A stretch of 64,000 bases of DNA, taken from contig JAKZAP010000007.1 in NCBI GenBank assembly GCA_023053575.1, positions 11,359,008-11,423,007 of the forward strand, in the 5' to 3' direction. This stretch comes from Branchinecta lynchi (Eukaryota > Arthropoda > Branchiopoda > Anostraca > Branchinectidae). Shown here one piece after another: positions 50,530-63,179 of the stretch; within the stretch, counting starts at the first letter, position 1, and every line of letters starts with the position of its first letter. The notes under the pieces were generated by a model that was given only the letters and a program-made list of their open reading frames with translations, was not told the DNA's origin and made no database searches. The translations under genes and the position numbers were made by a program.

Positions 50530-53500
50530 ATTGTGTTGCGAGAGCAACACTTTGGTTTTGTCCTCGTTTTTTTTTTTTTTTTTTTTTTTTTTCCTATGAC
50601 TCCGATTTCATTTTATTCCTGGTAACTGGGAAGGGTCTAACCTGTGCGGTTTTTACGGAAAGTGTGGACCTTAGGCCGGATTGATGAATATGACATTACA
50701 TTTTGGAAAGCTCCGTAGAACTCTTGCCTGGGGCCAATAAGGATGGTTTTTGCTTGTCATCGAGCCAGAGCCTACGGTTTGCGAAGTGAAGTGGAGTTGT
50801 ATAGCCCATGTCGGAGAGGACCATCTCAAGTTGTGTAGCGAACCTTTCGTTTCATCAAACCATGTTTCTGCTTTCGAGTGGAAAGCTCCGTTCTAGCACG
50901 CTAGCAGGCAGGCACCAGTTTCAAATTGAAGATGGACTAAAATCTATAAGTGTTAAATATATGCGGCAGTTACCCGGCCCCACAGCCAACATATCTTCTT
51001 TGAGTGATAAATAGAAAAATCTACAGAGACAAAAAAGTGGCTTTTTCCCATGGGTCCGAAAGTGCTGCCATCTATTGTTTCTGTCCATGTCTGTGACGAT
51101 TCCAGCTGAGTTTATAACTTTTTTTTTTTTGCACTTGGGTTTGCGGTAGAGTAACGGTATCAGATGTGCCCCTTAAACTTTAAAAGTTCTCTCATTGCTA
51201 AAGAAACTAGAGCTTATCCTTTGCTCCTTTCTAAGTCGTGACGTTAGAAAGTTGGCCTACGGCAAAAAAGTCAACTTTTGAACTAAGACAGGTAGAATTT
51301 TTTTTTTCGACGGCAATCGATAGCCACTGATGAGCTGATCAAAGTATACGTCATCCATTTTTTGGTACAAAAATTCCTTCATGAGATACACCAGTTTGAA
51401 AATTTCAAAGGGGTTGACAACTTCAGTAGTAAGGTACATTGAAACCAAAAATAGGCGATAGCAGTTATGAGCCATGTTGGGGACTTTTAAGCAACAGTCG
51501 ACTGTTAGCTCATAATCATCTTCGGTAATGAGGGCCTTGCAGCTTTTGCTAGTTGGTGTACCTGTTATTTGTTTCCGGTGTATTCGATGGTAAGAACAAT
51601 TTGGTTCCATTTGTGTACGCGATTTCAGCTGAGTTTATCATTCGTTTTTTTGCACTTGGGTTTGCGGTAGAGAAATGGTATCAGATGTACCTCTTAAACT
51701 TTAGAAGTTCTCTCATTGCTAAAGAAACTAGAGCTTATCCTTTGCTCCTTTCTAAGTGGTGACGTTAGAAAGTTGGCCTACGGCAAAAAAGTCAACTTTT
51801 GAACTAAGACAGGTAGAATTTTTTTTTTCGACGGCAATCGACAGCCGCTGATGAGCTGATCAAAGTATATGTCATCCATTTTTTGGTACACAAATTCCTT
51901 CATGAGATACACTAGTTTGAAAGTTTCAAGGGGTTGACAACTTCAGTAGTAAGGTACACACTGAAACCAAAAATAGGTGATACCAGTTGTGAGACATGTA
52001 GGGGACTTGTACGCGGCAGTCGAGTGTTAGCTCATAATCATCTTCGGCAATAAGGGGTTTGCAGCTTTCGCTAGTTGGCGTACCTGTCATTTGATGGTAA
52101 GAACAATTAGGTTCCCAATTGTAAGACATGCAAGGGACTTGTCAGTAATAATAGGCTGTTATGCTACAAAAATCTTCAGCGATGAGGGGTTTGAAACTTT
52201 TGCTAGCCGGTGTACCCATTATTTTTATCCGGTGAACTTGATGTCTATCACGGGAAAGGGACTTGTCAGTAGAATCGGTGCACGAGGGGCTAGAAATTCG
52301 TGCAAATTGTTGCAGATTGTATTCGATTTATATAAAACTGACGGTAAGAAAGTTTGTATCGATGGTCTCTCGCTGTATCCTAGGATTTACTGTTTTCGCA
52401 ACAGGTACAAACGATAATGTAAAATAAGGTAGTTTCGTAATAATTAATAGTGTCATCTATGGTATTTTAATCCTGAAAAGTTACGGATAGCTTTATAATA
52501 CCAACTAGATTATATAGGATATTGTTCCAAGTTTTCATCCGTCACGATGTCTACGATTGAAAAGGATAAAGTTCAACTGACTGCAAAGTCAATTTAGTCC
52601 CTTTTTCCGATATTCTTTTGTTGTGGTTAGGGCAATCGATGCCCTTGATGAGCTGATCAAAGTATATGTCATCCATTTTTTTTTGAACAAAAATCCTTCA
52701 TGAGATAAACCAGTTTGAAAGTTTCAAGGGGTTGACAACTTCAGGAGTAAGGTACAAACTGAAACCAAAAATAGGCGATACCAGTTGTGAGACATGTAAG
52801 GGACTTGTAAGCAACAGTCGACTGTAAGCAACAGTTGACTGTTAGCTCATAATCATCTTCGGCAATGAGGAGTTTGCAGCTTTTGCTAGTTGGTATACCT
52901 GTTATTTGTATCAGGTGTATTAAATGGTAAGAACAATTTTGTTCCCAAAAAGCCAAAACGGCTTTTATGCTATAATCATCTTCAGCGATGAGGGGTTTGC
53001 AACTTTTAATAGCTGGTGTATCCATTATTTGTTCCGATGAATTTGATGTCAATCACGGGAGAGGGACTTGTAAGTAAGAATCGGTTCACGAGGGGACTAG
53101 AAATTTTTGAAAATTGGTGCACATTGTATTCGATATCTGTAAATATGACGGTAAGAAAGTTTGTATCGATGGTCTATCGCTATAACCGAAGATTAACTGT
53201 TTACACAACGGGTACAAACGATACGGTAATCTAAAACAATAAGGTAGTTTTGTAATAATTAATAGTGTCATCTATGGTATTTTAGTCCTGAAACGTTACG
53301 GATAGCTTTATAATACCAACTAGATTATATAAGATATTGTTCCAAGTTTTCATCCGTCACGATATCTACGATTGAAAAGGAAAAAGTTCAACTGACCGCC
53401 AAGTCAATTTAGTCCCTTCTTCCGATATTGTTTTGTTGTTGGTTTTACAACGCTAAAGAACAGCTTTTGATCATGTGATTATTCTTTTTAGAACATACCG

Positions 53501-53650
53501 TTTTAAAAGCTTCGATAAGTTGACAATTTCAGCATTTAACCGACAGAGAAGAAACAAAACCAAAGTGTTGCTCTCGCAACACTTTAGTCGGCGAAGCCGG
53601 ACAAAGGTTGCCGCAACACTTCACGTTGCCCCGGCAACGTAGGTCTAGTT
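50530..53650 (-). mobile_element. 3.1-kb hairpin-ended element, copy 2 (inverted)
   Basis: The reverse-complement relative of 39735-43293. It starts ATTGTGTTGCGAGAGCAACA and ends CGTTGCCCCGGCAACGTAGG TCTAGTT. It shares the internal units (minus-strand CAGGATTAAAATACCATAGA near 52470 and 53275) and the AAGCTGCAAGGCCCTCATTA-type words, with fewer units than copy 1. It contains its own internal duplication (51100-51290 and 51610-51835). Confidence 0.82.
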
Positions 53651-55177
53651 TGAATTTCAAGAAAAGCGTGAATTTCAACAGCCAATGGAGCGAAGCCCAG
53701 AAAATGTGCTATTCAAGATTGGAAGGTCACCTCTGAAGAAACCCCACTATTGCGTGTGACCCCGAAAAGATTTATTTATCAGCAATCCTTTCCTGTTGTA
53801 GTTGCAAAATGTTTGAAGGTTAAAGGTACAGGTACACAGAGGTATCACAAATTTGAAAGAAAAAGTTCATTCGATGAAAATCGATTATAAGAATAACTTA
53901 GCGAGGAAGCAACGTATTTTCATCGGGTCTTCAGGTCTATTTAAGTCAATAAGTTGACTAGACTGTCATATCTTTCCCTGTTCAGTTGAATTTTGAAGAC
54001 AATGCCGCGGGCATGTGTCTGATAAAAAAAAAAAAAAAAGGCCCGGTTATTTGAGTTTACCCAACCGTTCCGCAAAATTCTATGCTTGCTATGGGCATCG
54101 GGCAAGTGTGCACTGCCTCAGAGCTCGACGTAACATTTAGCAGTCAAATTTATTCACCTCTTCACCACGAAACAATCCACACACAACCCACCCCCCGTTC
54201 ACGTAGACTGCGAACTAGGCGTGTTCCCAAAGCCTCAACGACGCCCCATTAGTGGAGCAAATACATAAAGATCCAGGAGCCCTAGGCAGTTAACACGAGT
54301 CGGGCGCCATTTTCGACAATTTAGCAAAAACAAACCTTTACTTTTCTTGTTTTTTGTTTTGTTTTGTTTGTCTAAAGCACTCTGACTTTAGAAAATAGAC
54401 AAGCAGACTTAGAAACCAAATTGACTAGTACCGTACCAACCGTATTTTTTAAGATTATAGTTTCCAATTCAGTCCCTTCTAAGGTTGGGACGACTAGGCA
54501 GGTGCCCAGTTTGCAACGACAGAAGTTCGCAACTGGACACAAAAGTTGAGTGATTTCGACGCAATAATACAGCGCCGCATTGCGACAATTTAGCAGGGCT
54601 TAAGACAATTTAGGCTTTGGGAGACGTAGCATTTCCAACAAAAACAACAACCACAGAGTTATTATCCACACCCGCATTTTTCATACTAAAATTTAACGCT
54701 AACTCACGTAATGCTGACTAACGTACTCGATAGTAATTGGACAAAGATAAGCCTTCTTGTTTCTAAAGACATTTAGCAGAGCTGCTTAAATCCACTGATG
54801 ATGCAAACATCTGCGAGTGACAATAGATAAATACAGAGGTGATGATATTAGCCAAGTTATTTGGAGGCACTACCTCATACAACCATGCCAGAGAAGCTTG
54901 CCAAGATTCGGGCTGCCCATAAACCATAAACCCAACTTCAGTACTAGATGAATCACAGTACCCGCAAGGAAAACAGGGTACACAATATGACAAAACTTCG
55001 AACAGTCCGACGGATGATCCGTTAGAAATTTTCACAGCTACGAGCTTTTCCTCTGCATCGGTGAGAAGCGTTTTCTCGCTGTGCTGCTTCGTTTAATAGT
55101 GATGTTGGGTTTCCAGTCGCTGTGAAACGTGCCCTACTATTCGTCCTCATGAAAAAACACCCGCAAAGCAATGTCTA
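53651..55177. other. No recognised feature
   Basis: AT-rich DNA between the inverted 3.1-kb element and a hAT-like MITE. A minus-strand frame of 90 codons (54763-55035, CFPCGYCDSSSTEVGF) has several Cys but matches nothing I know; no splice or promoter support was seen. Confidence 0.5.
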
Positions 55178-55185
55178 CATGAAAC

Positions 55186-55595
55186 CAGGGACCCATGAAT
55201 TTCCTGTAATGAATCGCCATTCAGGGGGCTTGTCATTTCCTATGCTTCTATGTTGCTATGTTGCCCAAGCCTCACCTAGTTTCCAAAAATTCCGCTTGGG
55301 TCGAATCGGCGTTCTTGCTCAGATAGATAAAATTTGTTGGCACAAGTCAGGACTATTCAGCATGCCACCAGGTACCTAAGCTAGGACAAAAGATCCAGGA
55401 TGCTCTTCCATTACAGAGAAATATTCCTAGTTCAGCACAACAGCTGCGAAAATTTTTATCTATCTGGATAGTCGGGTATTTTATCCCCGTGGGTATTTCT
55501 CGAACTATCTGACGCTCGGACAAGAGCGCATCAGAAATCTCTTATTGACAAGCCCCCTGAGTGGCGAGTCGTTACAGGAAATTTATGTGTCCCTG
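55186..55595. mobile_element. hAT-like MITE, copy 2
   Basis: The ends CAGGGACCCATGAAT and ATTTATGTGTCCCTG are inverted; the inner part (CGCCATTCAGGGGGCTTGTC) is the same family as 36689-37087. Flanks ATGAAAC(C) and ATGAAACA form a 7/8 direct repeat. Non-autonomous. Confidence 0.82.
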
Positions 55596-56307
55596 ATGAA
55601 ACAAACATCACCATAAAAAAAAAGTTCCAAAACATAGGAACTGCAATAGTTATGATTTTGAAATTAGATAATACGATATTCCTGACCAATTACAAAATTT
55701 ATTATTCGAATTTTAGGGGTAACAGGCTTTTAATAGTTATTTTTTATGGTACTATTATTTGTAAAATAAAAAAATTTCTGAATGGGTTGATGGTAATGAA
55801 GGAAGTACATATTAAACATTTCAAAGATTGTCAGGTTAGACTAATATTGTTAGAATAACAATTTAACGAAATTTAGTAAATAATATTTTAAAATTATTGT
55901 TCTTGCATAACGAATTATTACTGCAAATAGGATTTATGATATTAAGGAAGAAGATGTAGCATTACGCTGGTCTCAAATTTAGCTTGAAAAGTGTGAAATA
56001 GTTACTACATGGGTAACAACAAAAACAAAAAACATAGGTTTATGGTAGTTTCTTCAGTCACATTATGTAGGAAGAACGTCATTCGAAGTTATGCATTACA
56101 GATTTAGGGACACGTTCTTACAGGATGAAATCCCTGCTTCCCCCAAATCTACAATGCCGCCCGTCTTCCCTTCCCTAGGTGGTGTGCCAGAAAAGAAGGC
56201 AAAGAAGTTAACTTGGCAACGATGACTCCACCAGCTGACGTTTGGCAGTTCTGGATTTTCAAAGACATAAAACAGATATAGCAGCAAATGAATCAATAAT
56301 ATATAGG

Positions 56308-57380
56308 AACAAGTCCAAAGGTTTCGATGGGATCCCAAAAAATCAATATATGATCCAGATGATTGGGTCTTCTCTTCGCCAGACTCCTTGAACATTTAAA
56401 ATTCAGAAGCAGATTAAGGCCAAATAGCTAATCATCTGAGAAAACCAAGTTCAGATAGGGATTCAGCATGTGTGTTATACTTATAAAAAAAATTCCGGCT
56501 CCAGCCGGATTCCAGTCGAACTATATGTCCCGGTAAAAAAAAATGATTTTCATACACGGATTCAGCATCTCTTCTTACACCTAAATAGTATATCTAATCA
56601 ACTACAAATAAAACTAAAACTAAATTTTTCCGGTTTTGGCCGGATTCCGGGCGATCTACTTGCCCTGGTAGAAAATTGTTTTCACACAAGTGATCAGCAT
56701 GACTTCTTACCCCTAAATCGAACATTTAATCAACTCCAAATAAAACTATTACTTTTAACAAACTTTCCCGTTCTGGCCGGATTCCGGACGAACTATTTGT
56801 CCGGCCAAAAAATGCTTTTCATCATCGTGTTCAGCATGTCCTTCCACCCCTATATCAAACATCTAATCAACTTCAAATAAAACTTTTACTTTTAACAGAC
56901 TTTCCGGTTTTGACCGGATTCCGGGCTAACTACTTGTCTGGTGCAAAAATGGCTTTCACCATCGTGCTCAGCATGTCTTCTTACCCCTAAATCGAACATC
57001 TAATCAACTTCAAATAAAACTTATACTTTTAACAAAGTTTCCGGTTTTCAACCGGATTCCGGGCGAACTACTTACCCGATGACAAAATGGTTTTGACCAT
57101 CGTGTTCAGCTTGTCTTCTTACCCCATAATCGACTATCACATTATGTGTTTAAAAATATTTAATTTGCCCCTTAATTTAAACCCCCTCCCCCATCCCTAA
57201 ATGTAGGGCTACAGAGCCCATCTACGAACTTTACCTTACTCTTGACTCAAAGAATCCTCACACCAAGTTTCATCAAATATCTCATCCCCTTCGAGAGTTA
57301 TAGTGCGCACAGACGGACAGACGGACAACTTTTGCGATGTCATAGGTATCCCGCCACTTACGTTTTGGGATCCCAAAAAC
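56308..57380 (+). mobile_element. Family 1 element, copy G
   Basis: Starts AACAAGTCCAAAGGTTTCGA then TGGGATCCCA, ends CGTTTTGGGATCCCAAAAAC. About five internal units and an intact 3' module (TCACACCAAGTTTCATCAAA, CTTCGAGAGTTATAGTGCGC, ACAGACGGACAGACGGACAA). It is among the best preserved copies. About 1,073 bp. Confidence 0.9.
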
Positions 57381-57647
57381 CACAAATGAAATACTACAGA
57401 ATATTTACGGTTTCTTCAAGGAAAGGCAAACAAAAGTGAGAAAATGCAGGAAATCCAAATATGTGATACATCCAAAAATTAGATATTTTTATATTTTAGT
57501 GAACTTCATTTTAGCCACAGATATTTATCAGCAAAGATGTTTACAGATATTCCAAGATCAATGGGTTTATTAAAAAAATAAGAAAATAAATCAAACATAA
57601 TCAAAACAGAACCACAAGCCTTCAGCCTAAGCTGACTGCGAATCATA

Positions 57648-58103
57648 TTTGACGGTGCAAAACGGATAAGTCAGCTACATTTTATTAGAGCTATATTTCG
57701 GCCCTTCTTGGCAAGGGTCCTCTTTAAGCTGAAACCGCTCAAGCTGGAAAATGAACTTCTGGAAAACAATTATAGATTCTTCCTTAAATATCTGATTTTG
57801 TGAACTTCTTCTTTGAAAACTGGTTGGAGTTAAAACTGGTGCTGTGATTTCATTCTGGACACGGCTGCTGCTTTTGCTGTTCTATTGGGTTGTCGAAAGG
57901 GTACAGGTTCTTCTGCATTTTGGTTTTGAAATTACATGTCTCTTCTTCTTCTTTCCAGCTAAGATGGATACTTTTCGGCGGCATGTATGGGCAATTTGTA
58001 GGTGCGTACTTGATAGATACCCTGGCAAGATGACCCTTGCCAAGAAGGGTCGAAATATAGCTCTAATAAAATGTAGCTGACTTATCCGTTTTGCACCGTC
58101 AAA
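57648..58103. mobile_element. TIR element with 72-bp ends
   Basis: The left end TTTGACGGTGCAAAACGGAT through GGCAAGGGTC (57648-57719) is the reverse complement of 58032-58103 with about one difference. The arms contain GCTATATTTCGGCCCTTCTT. The interior (57720-58031) has no transposase. About 456 bp. Related right arms are at 3349 and 15527. Confidence 0.9.
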
Positions 58104-59840
58104 AAAGATGTTTACAAGGGGACGTTCTGCTAGGGAACGTTTCTGGTACGTCCTGCAGCTTGCAGATAAACAGGAGAAAAGATCAGTGAAGATAAAAGCA
58201 TTTTCAGGAACGGCTAAACTTTCCAATCAATCTCATTTCGTTAGTTGATCCATTACGAGCGGCAATGGCAGTTGAACAAAAAAGAACAAAGAGCTGTTAA
58301 GCTTTTTCTGTTGACTGACACTATTTGTAATAATGACTAATACCTTTCACGAAATACTGATCCGTAATAACTGACAATGTAGCATCGTTGACAGTTGAAA
58401 AAGAAAATGTAGGGAATTCAGCACTACGGAAGCTTTTTCACTGTTCAGCGACAATATTAATACTAACAACTAATGTAATTTTGGAAACAACGACGAATGT
58501 AAAGGTTGCAGAATGGGGATGTCTGAAAAAGTAAAAGATAAAAAAAAAACAGTCAAATAATGCCTCAAAATTATTTAGAAAAACAGGACAAAAGCAAAGC
58601 GACGAATTCACCACAGATAAAAGCTGTAAGAACAATAAAGATGATGCCCAACTTTTAAATGCACCACTGGGCTCTCTACGGCTACATGCACTTCAATCTC
58701 AATGGTTTTGGCTTGCGGTCGGGTATATACATAAAAGGATATGAATGAGTTGTAAGGCAGCATAGCATTGATTGGTTGGTGACTCAGTGGGTTTTAGGGT
58801 TAGGTGTGTAGGGTGTAACTGATAAGATGTCAGTCAAGAACACATAAGGCGAGTCAAACAATTAGGTAAAACGTGCGTGGAATGTAGGAGAGATACGAAA
58901 TTACGCAAAACAAGACCTTCTAAAATAATTGTGTTACACTGTCATATGTTTGACAACTTCAACACATGTATGCCCATCTTATGTTACATGTCACGAAAAA
59001 TGCCGATAATTTGTATCTTGCCACCCTTTTAAGTATTATCTTGAGTGTTATATTGCGCGGAAAGATGACACTGGAAAGGGCCATGACATAAATATTCTCG
59101 GCACCCTTCATTACACTTAAAGGACACCTGAACAATGAAACCATACTTGAACACACCATGGAGATTGCATTTACAGACATGGCCACGGAGAGCATTCTTC
59201 TCCTGAGCGTGACGTTTTCAAAATAGGGATGTTCGTTTCTGGAGGTTTGCACATGCAGACTCCAAGACAAAAAGCGCAATTCATTCAAATCTTGTACAGC
59301 GCTTGTCGGATCGTATTGGAATTTCTTCTAGATATACGTTTGGTCTTCACTGGTTAAAAAATATTCCAGAAAAAGGGTTGATTGGAGACATTTGTTCATT
59401 TCTAAAATTGTTCGGTACTGAAATAAGGACAGATGCAAAATGGGACAAAAATCATAGCTTAGAAACACTATTTCGTATTTGGATTGGGTTTTCTGCAGGC
59501 AATGTTAACGGAAGTCAGAAAGACCGGGATGATACTTGGTACTCTTCATTCAGGTGTCCTTTAACACAAGGATCGTGTATGTGTAAAATGGTCTCAAACT
59601 TTAGACAGTGTGCTACCGTCATGATTCCCAGCCCATACCAAAATGATTTATTGCGTCCTACACAACCAGATGACAGGCGCGGATTTCAACTTGGCGCTCT
59701 GGTGTTGCACAGAAGACATTTCTAAGCACAGCATAAGAAATTAAAGCGCAAGTGATATTATTTTAACGCCTTCAGAATCCTTCAGAATCAAAACCAGCGA
59801 AATTACTACATCGCACGTCTTCCAAATCTTCTGATCCCAC
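58104..59840. other. Mostly featureless; one unrecognised frame
   Basis: The AT-rich stretch contains one plus-strand frame of 140 codons at 59303-59725 (MSDRIGISSRYTFGLHWL ... GALVLHRRHF) with a mixed, non-repetitive composition. I do not recognise it and see no splice or promoter context; it may be a decayed gene or TE piece or chance. Confidence 0.3.
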
Positions 59841-59842
59841 CC

Positions 59843-60239
59843 TGTCCTTTAATGACTCGCCATTCAGGGGGGGGGGGGGCTTGTCATTTCCTATGCTTCT
59901 ATGTTGCCTGAGCCTCTCCTAGTTTCAAAAAATTCCGTTTGGGTCGAATCGGTGTTCTTGCTCAGATAGACAAAATCTGTTGGCACAAGTCAGGACTATT
60001 CAACATGCCACCAGGTACCTAAGCTAGGACAAAAGATCCAGGATACTCTTCCATTACAGAGAATTATTGCTAGTTCAGCACAAAAACTGCGAAAAATTTC
60101 GTCTACCTGGATAGTCGGGTATTTTATCCCCGTGGGTATTTCTCGAACTATCTGACGCTCGGTAGAGAGCGCATCAGAAATCTCTTATTGACAAGCCCCC
60201 TGAATGGTGAGTCATTCCAGGAAATGTATGGGTGTCTGA
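59843..60239. mobile_element. hAT-like MITE, copy 3 (5' end damaged)
   Basis: Same family as 36689 and 55186: ATGACTCGCCATTCAGGGGG on the left, CAAGCCCCCTGAATGGTGAG on the right, and a right end GGGTGTCTG. The left terminus has lost a few bases (CCTGTCC), and a run of G has expanded. Flanking ATCCCAC / ATCCTAC may be the old duplication. Confidence 0.75.
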
Positions 60240-60963
60240 TCCTACGCAGTAAACTCTCTCGGTTATTACTCGTCTCCAGGAAATGTGGGCGTGGCTTTAC
60301 GACTGTCGAATCGTAACTGACGCGCCAAATCCTTTCGCGGGGGCTTGAGATATGAAATGGCGGACATGTAGTTGTAGTTTGCTGATGGACCGAAAACCTT
60401 TGACTTTAAAGGCCCCTTCAGACTGAAAATAGCTCTTACGTACTCCCTTCACACTCAGACACTTACGAACGCTACGTCGACGTAAGAAGCCTACGTAGCT
60501 CTCCGTAACGTAAAATTTTTCCTCCGTAACGTAAAAATCAAGAGTTGAAACGTAACGTGAGGCAACGTAAGATGATGAGGGAGAAATTAAATACAAGGAT
60601 TTACCTAATTTGATTGCCGATTTTTCGAAGAGAGACCTCGGATTTATGATAGAAAAAATAGCATCCTCGTCACATTAGCTCAAAACAGCACAAATTGGCA
60701 AAGCAACTGAAAAAGAGTCTACTATTCTGCGGAGAATTTCGAAATGAAGCATGTTTTGTCATAGTGGCGCTTCAGGAAACTGCATCCTAATGACTCTAGG
60801 GCAGACTCTGGGGAGAGTCAGCCGAGTGAAATTAGGGTTGCAATTCAAATCAAACCAGTTTGTATGACAGTTTAGTTTTGAATTCCATTGGAATGTAGGC
60901 TCCTATGACTTTCCTTCACGTTTCCCAGGATTACTCTGAATTACTTCCAAAACAGGTAGATAG
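60240..60963. other. No gene; short CGTAACGTAAAA repeats
   Basis: Near 60470-60570 the word CGTAACGTAAA and relatives recur about four times. Otherwise nothing recognised. Confidence 0.5.
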
Positions 60964-61970
60964 CTTTTTGGGATCCCAAAACGTAAGTGGAGGGATACCT
61001 ATGACATCGCAAAAATGTCTGTCTGTCTGTGAGCACGATAACTCTGGAAGGGAATGAGATATTTTGGTGAAACTTGGTGTGAGGATTCATTGGATCAAGG
61101 GTAACGTCAAGTTCGTAGATGGGCTATGTAGCTCTGCATTTAGGGGTGGGTGAGAGGGTTCAAATTAAGGGACAAACAAAATACTTTTAAACAGCTAATA
61201 TGATATTCGATTATGGGGTAAGAAGGAATGCTGAGCACGATAGTGAGAACCGTTTTCCCGCCGGACAAGTAGTTCGTCCGGAATCCGACAAAACCGGAAA
61301 AATAGTTAAAAGTAAAAGATTTATTTGAAATTGATTAAGTTGTCGATTTACAGGTAAGAAGACATTCTGAACAAGGCGCCAAACAAGTAGTTCGTCCGGA
61401 ATCCGGTGAAAACCGGAAAGTTGGTTAAAAGTAAAAGTTTCATTTGAAGTTGATTAAATGTTCGATTGAGGGGTAAAAAGACATGCTGAACACGATGGTG
61501 AAAACCATTTTCTCGCCGGACAACTATTTCGCCCGGAATCTGGCCAAAATCGGAAAATTTGTTAAAAGCAAAAGTTCGATTAGATGACAGATTAAGGGGT
61601 AAGAAGAGAGGCTGAGTCTGTACACGACAATCGTTTTTTACCCGGACATATAATTAGTCCGGAATCCGGTTGTAACCGGAATTTTTTTTTAAGTCAAACT
61701 TTTATTCAAAGTTGATTAGATTTTCTTTATGGGGATACGCTGGATTTGTTTCTGAATTTTCTTTTTTTCCTGGACTTTCGGGCGAAACCGGAAACTTGGC
61801 AGAAGTAAAGCAGTCAGTATCGTCAAAATAGATATGGCCTATAGAGGTATATCTGAACTTGATATTCTCTGATCATTAGCCTGGCAAAGACTGGATCTGT
61901 CGAAGACAAGACCCGATTGTCTGAATCAAATATTAGATGTTTGGGATCCCATCAACACCTTTGGTCTTTT
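60964..61970 (-). mobile_element. Family 1 element, copy H (inverted)
   Basis: On the minus strand it starts AAAAGACCAAAGGTGTTGAT then GGGATCCCAA and ends CGTTTTGGGATCCCAAAAAG. About five internal units and the full 3' module. About 1,007 bp. Confidence 0.88.
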
Positions 61971-62755
61971 AATTGTTGAAATAGCATCACTGACGTCTGT
62001 TCCTTGTCATATTCTTCGTCAAAACTGATGAAAAACTTAGAAAATAAAATGAATTCTTCAGTTCTGTTTTTACGTCAGTCTGAAGGGATCCACTGGAGGT
62101 GGATCCAAAAAGAGAATTCTTACTTATGCACAGAAAATGCACTATATTATTTTGCACTACGAGTTTATATTCCTATTTAGAAAACATAAATATAGTTATT
62201 TGATAAAAACACAAAATAAAGAGTTACACGTATTTTGTGCTTTCAAAGATACTGATACAGGACGTTCCAAGGAGAGATTTTGAGATACGATTCCACAATA
62301 TGGTTCCACAATATGGTTCCACAATACAATATGGTGATTTCAAGCAGGAAAAATCTCAAAATTTCCTGTCAAAATTACAGAGAATCAACGAATTTTGATT
62401 ATATCCTAGTTAAATTAGAGGTCAGATTTCCATTTTTTTGAACGATTTAACATAATTGCCTCATTAATGTGTCCATCCTGTAAGCTGTTTACCGGTTGAT
62501 AAGAGCCTTGCATATTTACTTTCCGCCTAAGGGCACACTATAGAGGCTAAGAATCTGGCAAACACAACACAGAAGAACAAGAAGTACTTCGAATTAATGA
62601 GTGACAACACAAGCCAAGTATCATAGCAAGTACTTGCAAATATAGCAAGGATAGGATAACAAAACAAAATCTGGCGATACGACATACAGAACAAACTATC
62701 GACTGACGGACAAACCAAGTATCATAGCAAGAAGCCGACTTGCAAACATAGCGAG

Positions 62756-62929
62756 TACACTGTAAAAAGTTTCTCCGAGTAAGGATTAAAGTTAACTGCA
62801 ATATTTGCTACTGGGATTAATCTTATCTCTACTGGGATAAGATTAATCCGAATTAGAGATAATCTTATCTTAGTAGAGACAAGATTAATCCCAGTAGCAA
62901 ATTCCGCAGGATTTTTTTTTTACAGTGTA
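62756..62929. mobile_element. Mariner-like palindromic MITE, copy 2
   Basis: TA-CACTGTAAAAAG at the left and TTTTTTACAGTG-TA at the right, with internal GCTACTGGGATTAATCTTAT and its inverse. It is inverted relative to the copy at 38979-39139 and sits inside the tandem array, next to GCAAACATAGCGAG. Confidence 0.85.
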
Positions 62930-63179
62930 CGCTAGCCACTGGAGATGGGAGGGACAGAAAAGAATTTGGCGAGATTACCTAGCGACAGTGCAAGTCAAGT
63001 AACACAGCAAGCATTGAATGTGGGATCGGATAAAAAATAATGAAGCGACACGGCAGGAAGAAAAAGAGGGTAATTCAAAATTACGAATGACGAAACATGC
63101 CTAATATACTGGCAAGTACTTGCAAATATAGAAAGTACTGGCGGTGGAAGGAATAGAAAAAAATTGGCGACAAGAACCA

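Noticed and set aside
56470..56880. 136-codon frame across family 1 copy G
   Set aside because: Same reason: inner repeats of a non-coding element; the frame is not kept in copies A, B, D or E.
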